Source: Methylicorpusculum oleiharenae | GTDB taxonomy: Bacteria > Pseudomonadota > Gammaproteobacteria > Methylococcales > Methylomonadaceae | Length of the DNA stretch: 64,000 nt | Reading direction: 5' to 3' | NCBI RefSeq assembly: GCF_009828925.2 | Contig: NZ_WUTY02000001.1 | Coordinates: 2,696,492-2,760,491, forward strand | Shown here: positions 26,496-36,393 of the stretch, piece after piece | How positions within the stretch are numbered: position 1 is the stretch's first letter | How the letters are laid out: every line of letters starts with the position of its first letter | Translations under genes and position numbers: made by a program | The notes under the pieces: generated by a model | Database searches by the model: none | Seen by the model: only the letters and a program-made list of their open reading frames with translations | Told to the model about the DNA's origin: nothing

Positions 26496-26850
26496 ATGAA
26501 TTCATCAGTTTCAGTATGTAATGATCAATTCTACAGTGTCCGCTCAAACAACAGACCCGACATGCCCGCTCTTGTACGCCATAAAGCCATCCCGATGGGG
26601 CACGCAAGCTTTGGAGATCACCACATCCATATGTCTAAGTGCGGCAACTTACAGACATGTCAGGCAACGGCCACATTTTTACCAAAACTGAACGATTGGA
26701 ATCATATCGCTGTTATGTGGGATAGAGATGGGATTGGAGGCGGCAGTGAAACAGTCAGGCTATATGTCAACGGATTGCAAGTTGCTGCAATACAAAATAA
26801 TTTATGGGGTTCTGGTTTTAATGTTAATCATGCGGATATCGCAGAAAGCA
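26496..26850 (+). pseudogene. Fragment of a LamG/concanavalin-like domain gene
   Basis: An open frame of about 118 codons with a LamG-type pattern: WNHIAVMWDRDG, then ETVRLYVNGLQVA. It lacks the rest of a full gene on both sides and runs into the decayed transposase at about 26850. Such domains usually belong to large extracellular proteins. Confidence 0.6.
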
Positions 26851-27857
26851 GGCTTGGGTTTGTTCAACCAAAGGGACGGCAATTTGATCGTCGGTGGCTT
26901 TTTCCATGATGTGATGGTGCAGAATAAAGCGGTGTTGATCTTCGACAACAGCCGCCCGTAAGCCCAGTTCCACGGGAACACCCGCCTTTGTCTTCGTCAG
27001 GTAGGTTTCGAGTTCCGTTAACAACGCAAAGGGGACGCTCTGTTCGCGATTCAGACATGGGCCAGTCAACACGTGCGCGTTGCACATAAACTTCCGCTTG
27101 GTCGATGTAGGCTTGATAATCGGCATTGATCTCGTCTTGCTTGGCCTGACGCTTGGCTTCATCTTGCGAGGAGGAGTGTTTGAGTTTTTGAATCAGCCGG
27201 TAGCTTTTTTTAAACACCGCAAGTGATAGGCGCTTTGGCGCCATTCGATTAAATCCAATGCATCGCACAAAACAGCTTATTAGGTGTGCAGGGTTTTGCG
27301 GATGGTATCCCACAGCAGATTGATGTCAGTGAGGAAATACACGTGTGTTTTGACCACAAAGGAATCAGCGCGGGATTTCAGGCTTTCTTCAGCGTTTTTT
27401 TTAACGCTTGGTGTCCCGTATGGACGACTTCCTCATTGATGCGATCCCGAATCTCAAGCGTGAACAAACTGACGTTTTTCCGGATGGTTTGCAGCTCATA
27501 GCAGTGCTCGTCCAGCCAATCGCTGTGTCCTAGCATCTGCCGAATCGTCTTGTGTTGGTTGGCTAACCCTTGAACCCGGTCGTAATCCACACTTAGACCT
27601 AAGCGCAGAACGCCCAACACCAGTATCTTCCACTGCTCTATGCCGGGCCGCCCGGTTTGGCGGTTCGCTTGGCCTTTCCCGCTCGCACGGTCGGGCATGA
27701 CCTCTTCAAGTATCGCAAATACCCGCTCACGTAAGCTGCGCTCGGTGTAGAGATGAAGCAGCATTGTTGATAAAAAAACATGTAAAGGCCCTTGCCACCG
27801 TTTTGCCAAGTAGTGGATTTGTTCATACCTGCTTAAGTCTGCAAGCTCATAGCTCAC
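26851..27857 (-). pseudogene. Decayed ISNCY-type transposase
   Basis: The 5' part (27378-27857) reads MSYELADLSRYEQIHYL...RSLRERVFAILEEVMPD and GRPGIEQWKILVLGVLRLGL, as in ISNCY (IS1202/ISDol1-like) transposases. Further parts lie in two other frames. They include ELETYLTKTKAGVPVELGL and VVEDQHRFILHHHIMEKATDD, which is conserved in these enzymes. Several frameshifts and a cut C-terminus make it inactive. It separates the LamG fragment from a truncated SDR gene. Confidence 0.8.
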
Positions 27858-27884
27858 TTCAGCATTTCCGGTCAGAGAGTTTAT

Positions 27885-28052
27885 TTAATTGTCCGCCAGT
27901 ACCGCTTTCTGTTGATCGCGGCATACTAATGCAACCTTGGAATCTTGTAGGTTAGTCAATTGCCGGGCAATAACCTTGCCTATCGCCCCGGTGACCAAGA
28001 AAATTTGGGTCTGAGTATTTTTCCCATTTGAAGACTGTGCAGTGATTCCCAT
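27885..28052 (-). pseudogene. N-terminal stub of a short-chain dehydrogenase
   Basis: 55 codons starting MGITAQSSNGKN and containing the Rossmann start IFLVTGAIGKVIARQL and VALVCRD, which is the NAD(P)-binding beta-alpha-beta of an SDR or NmrA-type protein. It stops just before the transposase remnant, so the insertion event probably removed the rest. Confidence 0.65.
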
Positions 28053-28209
28053 CAGCTCAATGCCTCATAGCGATTGTGAAATGTATCGTAAGATTCGTGT
28101 TAATAACATTGCGTCAAATCTATACCGTTACCCATTACGCCACAAAATCATCGTGATGGTTAGCCTTTCAAGGCGATGGTGCCTGGAAAAAGGACTTATA
28201 CGCTATCAA

Positions 28210-29166
28210 TCATGGCTTGATCTTTGCCGCAAAATGAATAATATCCGGAAGGAGTTGCAGATAGACCGCCAACTTGCCTAAAACATCGACCGCATCGTTT
28301 GGTGGTTTGATGACACGCTTCCTCACTTGCTCAATGATTTCAAGTAACATCTTTTTGCCTCGAAATCGATTGATGCCAACTTCCAGCAAAGGTGATAAAA
28401 AAGGCGCGATGATGAGGGTGGCCATTAATCCGCTGGTTGCCCCAACCCAACCTACCCAAGCAGGAACTCCGGTTAGACTCACCCATAAACTGCCCCACCA
28501 GGACAGATTGCTGGTATAAATCGCTGTTGCAGCAGCTTGCCCAGTAGCGATGCTGCTGCCAAAGCCACTGGCTCCCAGACCTTTCCCGAGTAATCCGGTC
28601 AATAAAAACATCAAGGCTTCTCGTGAACCTTCAACAGGAACAGACATTCGTTCAATATGATGGGTGAGTTGTCTCTCAACGTCTTCACGCTGATGGGTGG
28701 GCAGTCCGTCAAGCAAATCACTCAATTGGGCCTCGAAATTAGCTTGATAATGAGCCACATAATCCTGGAGCTTTTTGTCCAAGCCGGGTAAATCAAGCAA
28801 ATCGACTTCAATCGCGGAATACAACTTAAGTTGCTTACCCGATAAAGCAACAGAATTGAGTTGTTTATCAGGTTGATTTTTCTTCCGGGTGGCGGCTGAC
28901 TTGATAAAGCCCCAAGCAGAACGAGGTAAGGTAGCTAACTCCTTGGGAATATCGCCTCGGTGTCGCCAATGGCGGCTTAAGACGACACTTGTTGAAGAAA
29001 AATACGCCAAATAGACGGGTGTGACACGGTTTTTAGCCTCATCAAGGTGCGACTCAACGATGTCGTTTAACTTTTGCCGGTGTTGTTCGAAAGTTTGCGC
29101 GAAACTACAAGCAAGACTCTGGTCCGGAAGCTTTGCTTGATCGTTTTGATTATCGGACTGAGACAT
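28210..29166 (-). CDS. Conserved membrane protein of unknown function
   Basis: 318 residues. The first two thirds are hydrophilic and helical (for example DGLPTHQREDVERQLTHHIERM). The last third has a Gly/Ala-rich segment (LLTGLLGKGLGASGFGSSIATGQ) and one or two membrane helices around WVGWVGATSGLMATLIIAPFLSPLL. No family recognised with confidence. The small gene at 29230 is just upstream on the same strand (63-base gap), so they may form an operon. Length and codon use look normal. Confidence 0.7.
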   Translation of the reverse strand: MSQSDNQNDQAKLPDQSLACSFAQTFEQHRQKLNDIVESHLDEAKNRVTPVYLAYFSSTSVVLSRHWRHRGDIPKELATLPRSAWGFIKSAATRKKNQPDKQLNSVALSGKQLKLYSAIEVDLLDLPGLDKKLQDYVAHYQANFEAQLSDLLDGLPTHQREDVERQLTHHIERMSVPVEGSREALMFLLTGLLGKGLGASGFGSSIATGQAAATAIYTSNLSWWGSLWVSLTGVPAWVGWVGATSGLMATLIIAPFLSPLLEVGINRFRGKKMLLEIIEQVRKRVIKPPNDAVDVLGKLAVYLQLLPDIIHFAAKIKP

Positions 29167-29229
29167 TCAATTTATCGTTTTCGGCTTGTCAAACAGTTGG
29201 GAGAATTTGCCCATTTTAAAAAAATGGCA

Positions 29230-29499
29230 TTACCGTTTATCCCTGTCCTCAGTATCGGCTTCTTGCTTTTCTCCCTCGTCCCTTATGTATTCCCACAAGC
29301 CGTATTGATGCAGCCAAATGGGATCAGCATTTTGCTGGATGTACTCGTCAGCATCAATTCCTTCGATCATGGGCGGTCTTTTTACTGTTACTTGCTTGCC
29401 ATTCACGAATACACAGAGGTACTTCTTTTGATTTTCTTCTTTTGTCTTTTTTCTTGCACATTTCTGAGCTGTTGTAAGCTTCTTTTTAACCTTGTCCAT
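29230..29499 (-). CDS. Small conserved hypothetical protein
   Basis: 89 residues: a Lys-rich N-terminus (KVKKKLTTAQKCARKKTKEE) and a core YLCVFVNGKQVTVKRPPMI...DEYIQQNADPIWLHQYGLW that I recognise as a recurrent hypothetical-protein pattern. Function unknown. A longer plus-strand frame over the same DNA (29074-29514) is hydrophobic and looks like its shadow. Confidence 0.7.
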   Translation of the reverse strand: MDKVKKKLTTAQKCARKKTKEENQKKYLCVFVNGKQVTVKRPPMIEGIDADEYIQQNADPIWLHQYGLWEYIRDEGEKQEADTEDRDKR

Positions 29500-30036
29500 T
29501 GTTCAATTTTATAGCGCTGGTTTTATCTGTTCCCTAGAGCCGCAGCGTTTAGAGGAACAATGTATACCTTTCGCACTTCAAATTTCGGCAGTGCCTAAGG
29601 AGGCAACGGGTTGTTCAGCAAAGGCTTTACCAGCATGGATGCTGGCATAAAGCCTACATATGGATGGTTTTACGGCGTCCTTTGACGGGCACCCCGATGA
29701 CGAATTTCGATCTACGATGGGTATAAATGGAAGAGCAGCGCATAAACTGTATGCAGCGGTTAAGTAGCGTTAAGCCGGAAGAAAACAGTCAAAGCATACC
29801 AATGGTTGGCAACCAGAAAAGCCGAGATTAGGGGCATTAACCGATTTTGAACCACGCCTTCTTTCAAATAGATGGCTTGCATTCCTTTTTCCATTACGCC
29901 ACTCGAGTCGGAGGGACTCCATACTCCCGCGCTCAATTAACTACCTACTTCGCCTGAAATAAGGCTCTGCGTGCTTTGATCAATGATCCTGCAGTGCTGA
30001 CGCGCCTGTTGAGGGCGCGTTTCTTGTGACCTTTGT
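29500..30036. other. Intergenic stretch with a dispersed repeat
   Basis: About 540 bases. It contains the second copy of the 28-base repeat at 29563-29590 and, near 30001-30022, a GC-rich hairpin (ACGCGCC...GGGCGCGT) at the 3' end of the DUF3581 gene without a T tract on that strand. No gene seen. Confidence 0.5.
29563..29590 (+). repeat. 28-base dispersed repeat, copy 2
   Basis: Exact match to 14027-14054, same orientation. Confidence 0.7.
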
Positions 30037-30792
30037 TTAGATCTGGTTGAAATTACTTTGCTCTTGATGGGCTGTTACAGCTAAATTGCCCTGATAAGCG
30101 TTTTTCTTGGCCAAATATTCATTGACAAAAACCTGCATCGACTCTGCTTCAAAACCATTCGTCACACTGATCGCCAGCTTTTTAAAGCCTGTACCTACTG
30201 TCTCATCGCCACTGTTGATCTGAAAATGCAAATAAGCCGATGCGCGCTTGCCGTTGACTTCTATCTTCGGCTCCAACATCTTAACGGACGCTTGGTGAAA
30301 GTTAAGATGATCAAATGTTAGAGTCATACTTTCGTATATCACTAACGGCCTGTTGATATTAAAAGTTACATTTTCCTTGGCTAATAAAGGAACCAGTACA
30401 TAGGGGAAATTCTGTCCCGAGAAAGCCACATAATCGCGAATAAAACTTTCAATCAATGTTGAATCTCGACTCATCTCCCCTGAGCGTTCGACTTGCAAAT
30501 AGGGTTTGCCTTGACTATCGGTCACATCAAACCGCTCGGCTTCGGTGTCGGGAAAGTTTAATAACAGGCCATGTCCGACCATGCCGGCAAAGACAAAGTG
30601 CATATTTTGGCTAAGGCCATATTTTTCCAACACCAGCGAAAACAGTAAATCGCCTGGCACGCAAAAACGTTTGGCATCGACATCATGTAAGGGGTTGAAA
30701 TCATGCGCCACTTCTTTGGCGAACATGCTGGCATGTTCGGTGGCAATAGTGACATTGCCATCCTGTATATTATAAAAGTCTTTTAAAAACAT
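30037..30792 (-). CDS. DUF3581 family protein
   Basis: 251 residues with the family pattern from the start: MFLKDFYNIQDGNVTI, ASMFAKEVAHDFNPLHDVDAKR, CVPGDLLFSLVLEKYG. Two hot-dog-like halves are likely, the DFNPLH segment resembling MaoC-type hydratase signatures. The function has not been determined to my knowledge; it is common in gammaproteobacteria. I prefer the ATG at 30792, since homologues begin MFL...; an in-frame GTG at 30852 is possible. Confidence 0.85.
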   Translation of the reverse strand: MFLKDFYNIQDGNVTIATEHASMFAKEVAHDFNPLHDVDAKRFCVPGDLLFSLVLEKYGLSQNMHFVFAGMVGHGLLLNFPDTEAERFDVTDSQGKPYLQVERSGEMSRDSTLIESFIRDYVAFSGQNFPYVLVPLLAKENVTFNINRPLVIYESMTLTFDHLNFHQASVKMLEPKIEVNGKRASAYLHFQINSGDETVGTGFKKLAISVTNGFEAESMQVFVNEYLAKKNAYQGNLAVTAHQEQSNFNQI

Positions 30793-31237
30793 ATTCTTAT
30801 TCACTAATTCAGGTGTTGATAGCAATTGTACCATACATTTTAGAGGGCTCACCTTATGTCGCCACTGTAAACAGGGTAGGGCTAATCTGGGTGTGAGCCA
30901 TGTATTTGAAAGGTCTATAGAAAATACAGTTATGTAGCTCGCTATTGAGATGGAACACGCACTTGAAATATCAGAACTAACCCAAGTATCGCAATAGCAT
31001 ACATAAAACAGGGCGACCGTTAGCTCACATTTCAGTCATTAGAGGGACGCGTTGAACGTTTACAGTTGTCTGCATATTTCGTTAGGACTTCTTCTGCTGT
31101 CTCAATAACAGGACCACCGCTGCAACAGACTGATAAAAAATGTTTTTCTTAGGTTTTGGATAAAGTACGTATGTCATAGAATGTGAATTTAAACGCTTTA
31201 GTTTTAATCCTCTCACAATGCGGTCAATTGTAAACAC
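30793..31237. other. Intergenic stretch between divergent genes
   Basis: About 445 bases upstream of both DUF3581 (left) and proA (right), so it should hold both promoters. No gene or clear hairpin seen. Confidence 0.4.
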
Positions 31238-32491
31238 ATGAGTACTCCTACTGTTCAAGACATTGCCAGGCAAAGCCGCGTTGCGGCACGCCAGTTATCA
31301 TCAGCGCCTGAGTCATTGCGTAATCTTGCCCTGGCTAAAATGGCTGACGCGCTTGAGTCGGTTAAACATCAGGTGCTGGAAATTAATGCTCAGGAAATCA
31401 TCAAAGCCAGAGATGAAGGGCAATCGGAGGCGATGATCAAGCGTCTGTCTATAGACGACAAAACCTTTCAATACATGCAGTCCCGATTAAAAAAAGTAGC
31501 GCAACTGCCGGACCCGCTCAATCGGATACTGGCCGGACACACTAATCCTGAAGGGCTGCGGGTCTACAAAAAATCGGTGCCGCTAGGCGTCATCGGCATT
31601 ATTTATGAGTCGCGCCCAAATGTCACAACCGATGCGGCCAGCGTGTGTATAAAAAGTGGTAATGCCGTCATCTTGCGCGGCGGATCGGAAGCGCTGCTGA
31701 CCAACACAGTACTCACTGATGCAATGATAGCAGGCGCTGTTAATGCAGGCCTGCCGGAGCATGCGATACAGATCATCCGGACACCCGGTCACGAGGCGGT
31801 GGGTCAGCTGCTCGAAATGGATGACTATATTGATGTGTTGATTCCGCGCGGCGGGAAAGGGCTGATCAAGCGCATTGCCGAAGGCACGCGTATTCCTGTT
31901 ATCAAACATTACGATGGGATTTGCCATCTCTATATCACAGCCGATGCGAACCCGGAGCAGGCTGTCGCCATCGCGATTAATTCCAAATGCCATAGTGTTC
32001 AGGTCTGTAACGCGCTGGAAACGCTGTTAGTCGATCAACATTGTGCCGAACATCTGTTGTCGCTGCTTCATATGGCAATGGTTTCGAACAAAATTGAACT
32101 GCGTGGCTGTGAACAGACGCAAAAGCTACTGCCCACTATTTCACCTGCGACAGAAGAAGACTGGCATACCGAGTATCTGGCGCCAATCCTTTCGGTCAAG
32201 ATCGTCAACGATATTGATGAAGCCATTGACCATATCAATCACTATGGATCGGGACATACCGACGGCATTGTGACGCAAAGCCTGAAGTTGGCCCGGCAAT
32301 TTGAAGAGCAGGTTGATTCAGCCTCCGTCATGATTAACGCCTCAACAAGATTGTCAGGTGGCGGCGATTATGGTTTGGGGGCGGTAGTCGGCATCAGCAC
32401 CGATAAACTGCATGTGCGGGGTCCGGTCGGACCCGACGAGCTGACGACTTACAAATGGGTGGCTTATGGGGATGGGCATTTAAGAAATTAG
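31238..32491 (+). CDS. proA: Gamma-glutamyl phosphate reductase
   Basis: 417 residues. It reduces gamma-glutamyl phosphate to glutamate semialdehyde with NADPH, the second step of proline synthesis. Recognised parts: RLSIDDKTFQYMQSRLKKVAQLPDP, GVIGIIYESRPNVTTDAASVC, AVILRGGSEAL, IPVIKHYDGICHLY and the catalytic Cys in SVQVCNALETLL. The C-terminal FEEQVDSASVMINASTRLSGGGDYGLGAVVGIST is typical. Full length. No proB is nearby; it stands alone. Confidence 0.97.
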   Translation: MSTPTVQDIARQSRVAARQLSSAPESLRNLALAKMADALESVKHQVLEINAQEIIKARDEGQSEAMIKRLSIDDKTFQYMQSRLKKVAQLPDPLNRILAGHTNPEGLRVYKKSVPLGVIGIIYESRPNVTTDAASVCIKSGNAVILRGGSEALLTNTVLTDAMIAGAVNAGLPEHAIQIIRTPGHEAVGQLLEMDDYIDVLIPRGGKGLIKRIAEGTRIPVIKHYDGICHLYITADANPEQAVAIAINSKCHSVQVCNALETLLVDQHCAEHLLSLLHMAMVSNKIELRGCEQTQKLLPTISPATEEDWHTEYLAPILSVKIVNDIDEAIDHINHYGSGHTDGIVTQSLKLARQFEEQVDSASVMINASTRLSGGGDYGLGAVVGISTDKLHVRGPVGPDELTTYKWVAYGDGHLRN

Positions 32492-32515
32492 AAATCAGCT
32501 TGTTTTTTAATGAAC

Positions 32516-32575
32516 TGTTCGCGTGAGTTGTTGAAAGGATAGTAACGCCGTCATTCCGGCATGGAATGCGTTGGT
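32516..32575 (-). repeat. Partial MITE-like repeat
   Basis: Matches one end of the dispersed element: TGTTCGCG, GTTGAAAGGA and CGCCGTCATTCCGGCATGGA, then it departs. Just after proA. Confidence 0.6.
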
Positions 32576-32715
32576 GGCGTAAAACAAATCCGGTTGTCGA
32601 GATCGGCGCTTTGAGTCAGGTTTTCAACTTAGAACCTGACTGAACCGCCGACATGGCTTGCAGGCCCTAAGACGGCGCTTAGGGCGAACGGATCGTATTG
32701 AATTGACGGCTAAGC

Positions 32716-33111
32716 TTAATCGATTCTTTCCAGCGCAGGTGGTTTGGCTTTGAACAGTTCGGCAACAATTTCAAGTTGTGAGGTCAATTTGGGTATAGCT
32801 GGGATTTTCCAGGCTTTTCCAATGATGCGGGATAATAAATTATTCAGCCAGGGACGGTCAGATGTCGCATGATGAATGATCACTCTATAGGATTCTCCAT
32901 CATTAAATACGGCAAAATCCTCGACACAAACGTCAATCGTTTGTTCTTCACCGTAAAGCTTAATTTGAACATAGAGCTTGGGTGCGTCCACATCAAAATT
33001 AAACTCTGTTAATTCCACAATTCCCTTGAGAATGAAATTTGAGACCCAGACAATCACTATGTTTGGAGTCAGTTTTATGGCTATTTTTAATAAACTGGAT
33101 TTGATGCTCAT
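32716..33111 (-). CDS. Hypothetical protein
   Basis: 131 residues. A short hydrophobic stretch near the N-terminus (NIVIVWVSNFILKGIVEL) and a beta-rich middle (PKLYVQIKLYGEEQTIDVCVEDFAVF) are visible. No family recognised. Composition is that of a real protein. It sits alone between proA and gspA on the opposite strand. Confidence 0.6.
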   Translation of the reverse strand: MSIKSSLLKIAIKLTPNIVIVWVSNFILKGIVELTEFNFDVDAPKLYVQIKLYGEEQTIDVCVEDFAVFNDGESYRVIIHHATSDRPWLNNLLSRIIGKAWKIPAIPKLTSQLEIVAELFKAKPPALERID

Positions 33112-33260
33112 TTTTTTGCCTTGGTTAGTTTGCGGGTAACATACAACATGTTACATCCTGATTGCTTTCAAGCTTCAGCTAAATTCGAAACATTATCGAA
33201 CTTATGAATTCTGTTCATAGCGTTACCCCTGCTGGGATTGCCTGGATGCGAAGAAGCAGA

Positions 33261-33317
33261 GTAGGAGCGGGCCATGCCCGCGACCTAAAGTTCAAGCGCG
33301 GGCATGGCCCACTCCTA
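33261..33317. repeat. Large GC-rich inverted repeat (REP-like)
   Basis: GTAGGAGCGGGCCATGCCCG and its near-perfect complement on the right form a hairpin with a loop of about 14 bases; the inner GCCATGGC-like parts are themselves symmetrical. This form (GTAGGAGCGG...CCACTCCTAC) is common as REP/BIME-type repeats in gammaproteobacteria. The rest of 33112-33450 holds no gene. Confidence 0.75.
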
Positions 33318-33450
33318 CAAAATAAACTTAAATTATCTGTTTTTTGTGCTCTTCCTACAATGTCAACGGGTTAGCGGAAACTCGGTTTTTGTTTAAAGTA
33401 GAGTTAGAATAAGAACGCATCGTGATTTCCTAATTTGGCAACCCCCTAAA

Positions 33451-35109
33451 TTGTATAAACAATACTTTAATTTTTCCGAATACCCGTTTTCGATAGCGCC
33501 TGATCCGCACTTCATGTATATGAGTGCCCGGCATCAGGAAGGCTTGGCCCATCTTTTATATGGCATTAACGAGGGTGGGGGTTTTGTTGCACTGACCGGT
33601 GAAGTGGGCACCGGAAAAACGACCATATGCCACTGTTTGTTGCAGGATTTGCCCAAGCATGTTGATATCGCCCTGATATTGAATCCTAAAATGAATGCGC
33701 TGGAATTGCTCGCAACTATTTGCGATGAACTTGATATTGACTACAACACTTCGCAACCCTCACTCAAAAATTTGGTCGATGCGCTAAATCAGTATTTGCT
33801 GTTAGCCCATGCCAAGGGCAGGCGGACCGTATTGCTGATAGACGAAGCGCAGAATTTGAGTATGGAAGTATTGGAACAGATTCGTCTGTTGACCAACCTT
33901 GAAACCAGCAAGAGCAAATTATTACAAATTATTCTTGTGGGTCAGCCTGAGCTGAAAGTGCTGCTTAGAAAACAGGAATTACGCCAGCTCAATCAGCGAA
34001 TTACCGCACGTTATCATTTGCTGCCGTTATCACTCGCTGAAACCCGCGAATACATCCGGCATCGGCTTTATGTCTGCAATGGCGATACCGAGCTATTTAA
34101 AGTCGGTGCGATCAAAAAAGTTTATCAATACTCATCAGGCATTCCCAGAATTATCAATATCCTTTGCGACCGTGCCTTGCTGGGCGCTTATGCCAACAAT
34201 TCACGCGTCATCACACCCGGCATCATCAATGCCGCAGCGCGTGAGACCTTGGCACCCTTCGGCGGGCTGAGTTCACGAAAAATGTTGCTGTTTACCCTGT
34301 TGCTGTTAAGTTGCGTCGCATTCGGTACGTTTTATTACAAAGATCTGGATCGTTGGATAAGACTGGCATCAACAATCGAACCGGTTAAGGAGCTGCCGAA
34401 GCCGTCTGCAGTAGCGGCTGTTGCTAAAAATAAAGCACGGGTAGATACAAAGCCGCCAATCACCCCCGTAGTCATTCAGCCTGCTAAACCGGCCGAAAAA
34501 TTTGATGCCTGGCTTGCCAATAGGGGTTTGACATTGAGTGCGGGGATTGAAAATGCCTTGAAAGTTTGGGGACAAACTCCACCTGTTTCCGGCAGTGCAG
34601 ATTGTGCTACGCTGCAGAAGCAGGGTTTTATCTGTGTCAGCGGATCTGCTACCTGGAAAGACCTGATGTCAATGAGGCGGCCTGTCATTCTGGATTTCGA
34701 CTCCACAGATCAGTCCAAACGTTACGTGCTGATGACCGGGATAAAAGAGGGCCAGGCGCTTTTTCAATTTGGCCAGGAAGTGAGTTTTCCTGTTGCTGAT
34801 GTGCTGCGTTACTGGAACGGCCGTTACCTGACCATCTGGCAATCGCCGTTTCCTGATGTCCAGGCGATTTATCCGGGTCAAACGTCCGAGTCTGTGCTTT
34901 GGTTACGTCAGCAGCTGACAGCTAATGATGGCATTGATGAACAGGCAAGTGATCCGCGTTTTTTTGATAGCGACTTGATAAAACGGGTCAAGGCTTTTCA
35001 GTTGCAGCATCATTTAACTGAGGACGGTATTGCCGGGACTCGAACGCTTTTTTATCTCGACAACGTGGCAAGCTCATCAAACTCGCCTCGTTTAATAATT
35101 GCCGATTAA
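33451..35109 (+). CDS. gspA: General secretion pathway ATPase GspA/ExeA
   Basis: 552 residues. The N-terminal AAA ATPase (1-265) has Walker A GEVGTGKTT and Walker B VLLIDEAQNLS. A membrane helix follows at about 275-292 (MLLFTLLLLSCVAFGTF), then a periplasmic part with a C39-like region (about 350-470) and a peptidoglycan-binding domain 1 (about 480-545, SVLWLRQQL...VKAFQLQHHLTEDGIAGTRTL). GspA with GspB helps the type II secretin pass or assemble in the cell wall. The start is TTG (YKQYFNFSEYPFSIAPDP), which is the family N-terminus. gspB follows after four bases. Confidence 0.92.
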   Translation: MYKQYFNFSEYPFSIAPDPHFMYMSARHQEGLAHLLYGINEGGGFVALTGEVGTGKTTICHCLLQDLPKHVDIALILNPKMNALELLATICDELDIDYNTSQPSLKNLVDALNQYLLLAHAKGRRTVLLIDEAQNLSMEVLEQIRLLTNLETSKSKLLQIILVGQPELKVLLRKQELRQLNQRITARYHLLPLSLAETREYIRHRLYVCNGDTELFKVGAIKKVYQYSSGIPRIINILCDRALLGAYANNSRVITPGIINAAARETLAPFGGLSSRKMLLFTLLLLSCVAFGTFYYKDLDRWIRLASTIEPVKELPKPSAVAAVAKNKARVDTKPPITPVVIQPAKPAEKFDAWLANRGLTLSAGIENALKVWGQTPPVSGSADCATLQKQGFICVSGSATWKDLMSMRRPVILDFDSTDQSKRYVLMTGIKEGQALFQFGQEVSFPVADVLRYWNGRYLTIWQSPFPDVQAIYPGQTSESVLWLRQQLTANDGIDEQASDPRFFDSDLIKRVKAFQLQHHLTEDGIAGTRTLFYLDNVASSSNSPRLIIAD

Positions 35110-35113
35110 TACC

Positions 35114-35911
35114 ATGTCTTACATTCTTAATGCCTTACGAAAATCAGAGCAGGAACGCCAGTCCAAGCAGCCTGAATCGGTGACTAACAGAATTCTGATG
35201 CACCCGCCCGAGCGCAAGAGCTCAGTTATTGGCTGGATTGCTTTAGCGATTTTGGGTAATGTGGCGGCTATTGCAGGCATCATCTGGTATGTTCAAAATT
35301 TACCCGAGCCGTCAAGGGTTGACCCTGCTCCATCAGCTTCCCCTGTCGTTTTGGCCGATAGTGAATCTAAAGACCAACCAAAAATTAAGCCGATTGAACT
35401 GCCCAAAATCAGGGAAAGTCTGCCAACCCCTAAGCCTGTTCAATCAACTGAGCGGATAGCAACCAGCAAACCTAAGGAGAATCCGATAAAGCCCGTTTTA
35501 ACCACTCCAGCTAAACCAGCCCCGGTTAAAATGAAGGATCCGGTTGTAGAGGCGGGTAAACCGGCATCTGTCCCCGATAATCCGGGTTTTGCTCAGGACA
35601 GTGAGCCGGTCCCGGCAGACATAACAGATATCGCTTTGGTAGAAGATCAACAACCGGAACTCGCGCCTCAAGCAGTCAATAAAATACCCTATTTGTCGGA
35701 ATTGCCGGATGACTTTCGGCAATCGGTCCCAAAAATGGCGATCAATGTGTTTGTTTATGCCAGAGATCCTGCTGAGCGTTTTGTCATCATCAACATGGTC
35801 AAATATAAGGCAGGGCAGCAAACCAAAGATCAGGTCGATATTAAAGAGATCCTTCCCAAGAGCCTGGTTCTTAACTACCGCGATCAGACGTTTCAGATTG
35901 CACAACCATAA
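35114..35911 (+). CDS. gspB: General secretion pathway protein GspB
   Basis: 265 residues starting with the typical MSYILNALRKSEQER. One membrane helix (VIGWIALAILGNVAAIAGII, about 38-57) is followed by a long Pro/Lys-rich periplasmic linker and a C-terminal GspB domain (about 185-260, MAINVFVYARDPAERFVIINM). It partners GspA in secretin assembly. The ATG at 35114 is chosen from the family N-terminus; an in-frame start at 35099 would overlap gspA. Confidence 0.92.
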   Translation: MSYILNALRKSEQERQSKQPESVTNRILMHPPERKSSVIGWIALAILGNVAAIAGIIWYVQNLPEPSRVDPAPSASPVVLADSESKDQPKIKPIELPKIRESLPTPKPVQSTERIATSKPKENPIKPVLTTPAKPAPVKMKDPVVEAGKPASVPDNPGFAQDSEPVPADITDIALVEDQQPELAPQAVNKIPYLSELPDDFRQSVPKMAINVFVYARDPAERFVIINMVKYKAGQQTKDQVDIKEILPKSLVLNYRDQTFQIAQP

Positions 35912-35958
35912 AAATGGGCGAGTCCAAGTGAGTCTTGCCGTCTGGAAATTTTCGGGTA

Positions 35959-36126
35959 TCAGCGGTTCTTATCCGCATAAATAATATCAACGAGTTTTTT
36001 AAACCAAACGGGCCTGAATATCACCACGATAAAGCCGGTTAGACTGGTAACGGGGAAAGGAATTATCATCAGGATTAGAAACGTTAATGCACATTTGAAC
36101 CGGGTCCGGAGAGAAACTGAATTCAT
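35959..36126 (-). CDS. 55-residue small membrane protein
   Basis: MNSVSLRTRFKCALTF then a hydrophobic segment of about 30 residues ending VVIFRPVWFKKLVDIIY. GGAGGG lies nine bases upstream of the ATG, a strong ribosome-binding site. The FRPVWFKKL end resembles short membrane proteins that occur in many Gram-negatives with no known function. Confidence 0.6.
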   Translation of the reverse strand: MNSVSLRTRFKCALTFLILMIIPFPVTSLTGFIVVIFRPVWFKKLVDIIYADKNR

Positions 36127-36393
36127 TTGGAATAGCCCTCCGTTTTTAAGATCCTAAAACCCATCATTTTGCCTGTACGTATCATCAGTCAAGGCCCTTT
36201 TCGTCAAAGTTTGCATTCTACGAGTTTTGCACAGTAATACCCTTTTTTGTGAAGCTCACAGTTTTCCGTTTTCAAAAACAGGCTGCCAAGGTGCTTGGGC
36301 TGCAAATAATCCGCTACAAGTCTGGACATCCCTATAATAACTTGGAAACTTCAGGTTTTGATACTGTCCACTGATTACAAAAGAGGAATGAAT

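Noticed and set aside
29074-29514. 146-codon hydrophobic plus-strand frame
   Set aside because: Lies opposite the more credible 89-residue gene and the start of the 318-residue gene; its hydrophobicity comes from reading Lys-rich codons in reverse.
30001-30022. GC-rich hairpin as terminator of the DUF3581 gene
   Set aside because: A good stem, but no T tract on the minus strand; may be incidental.
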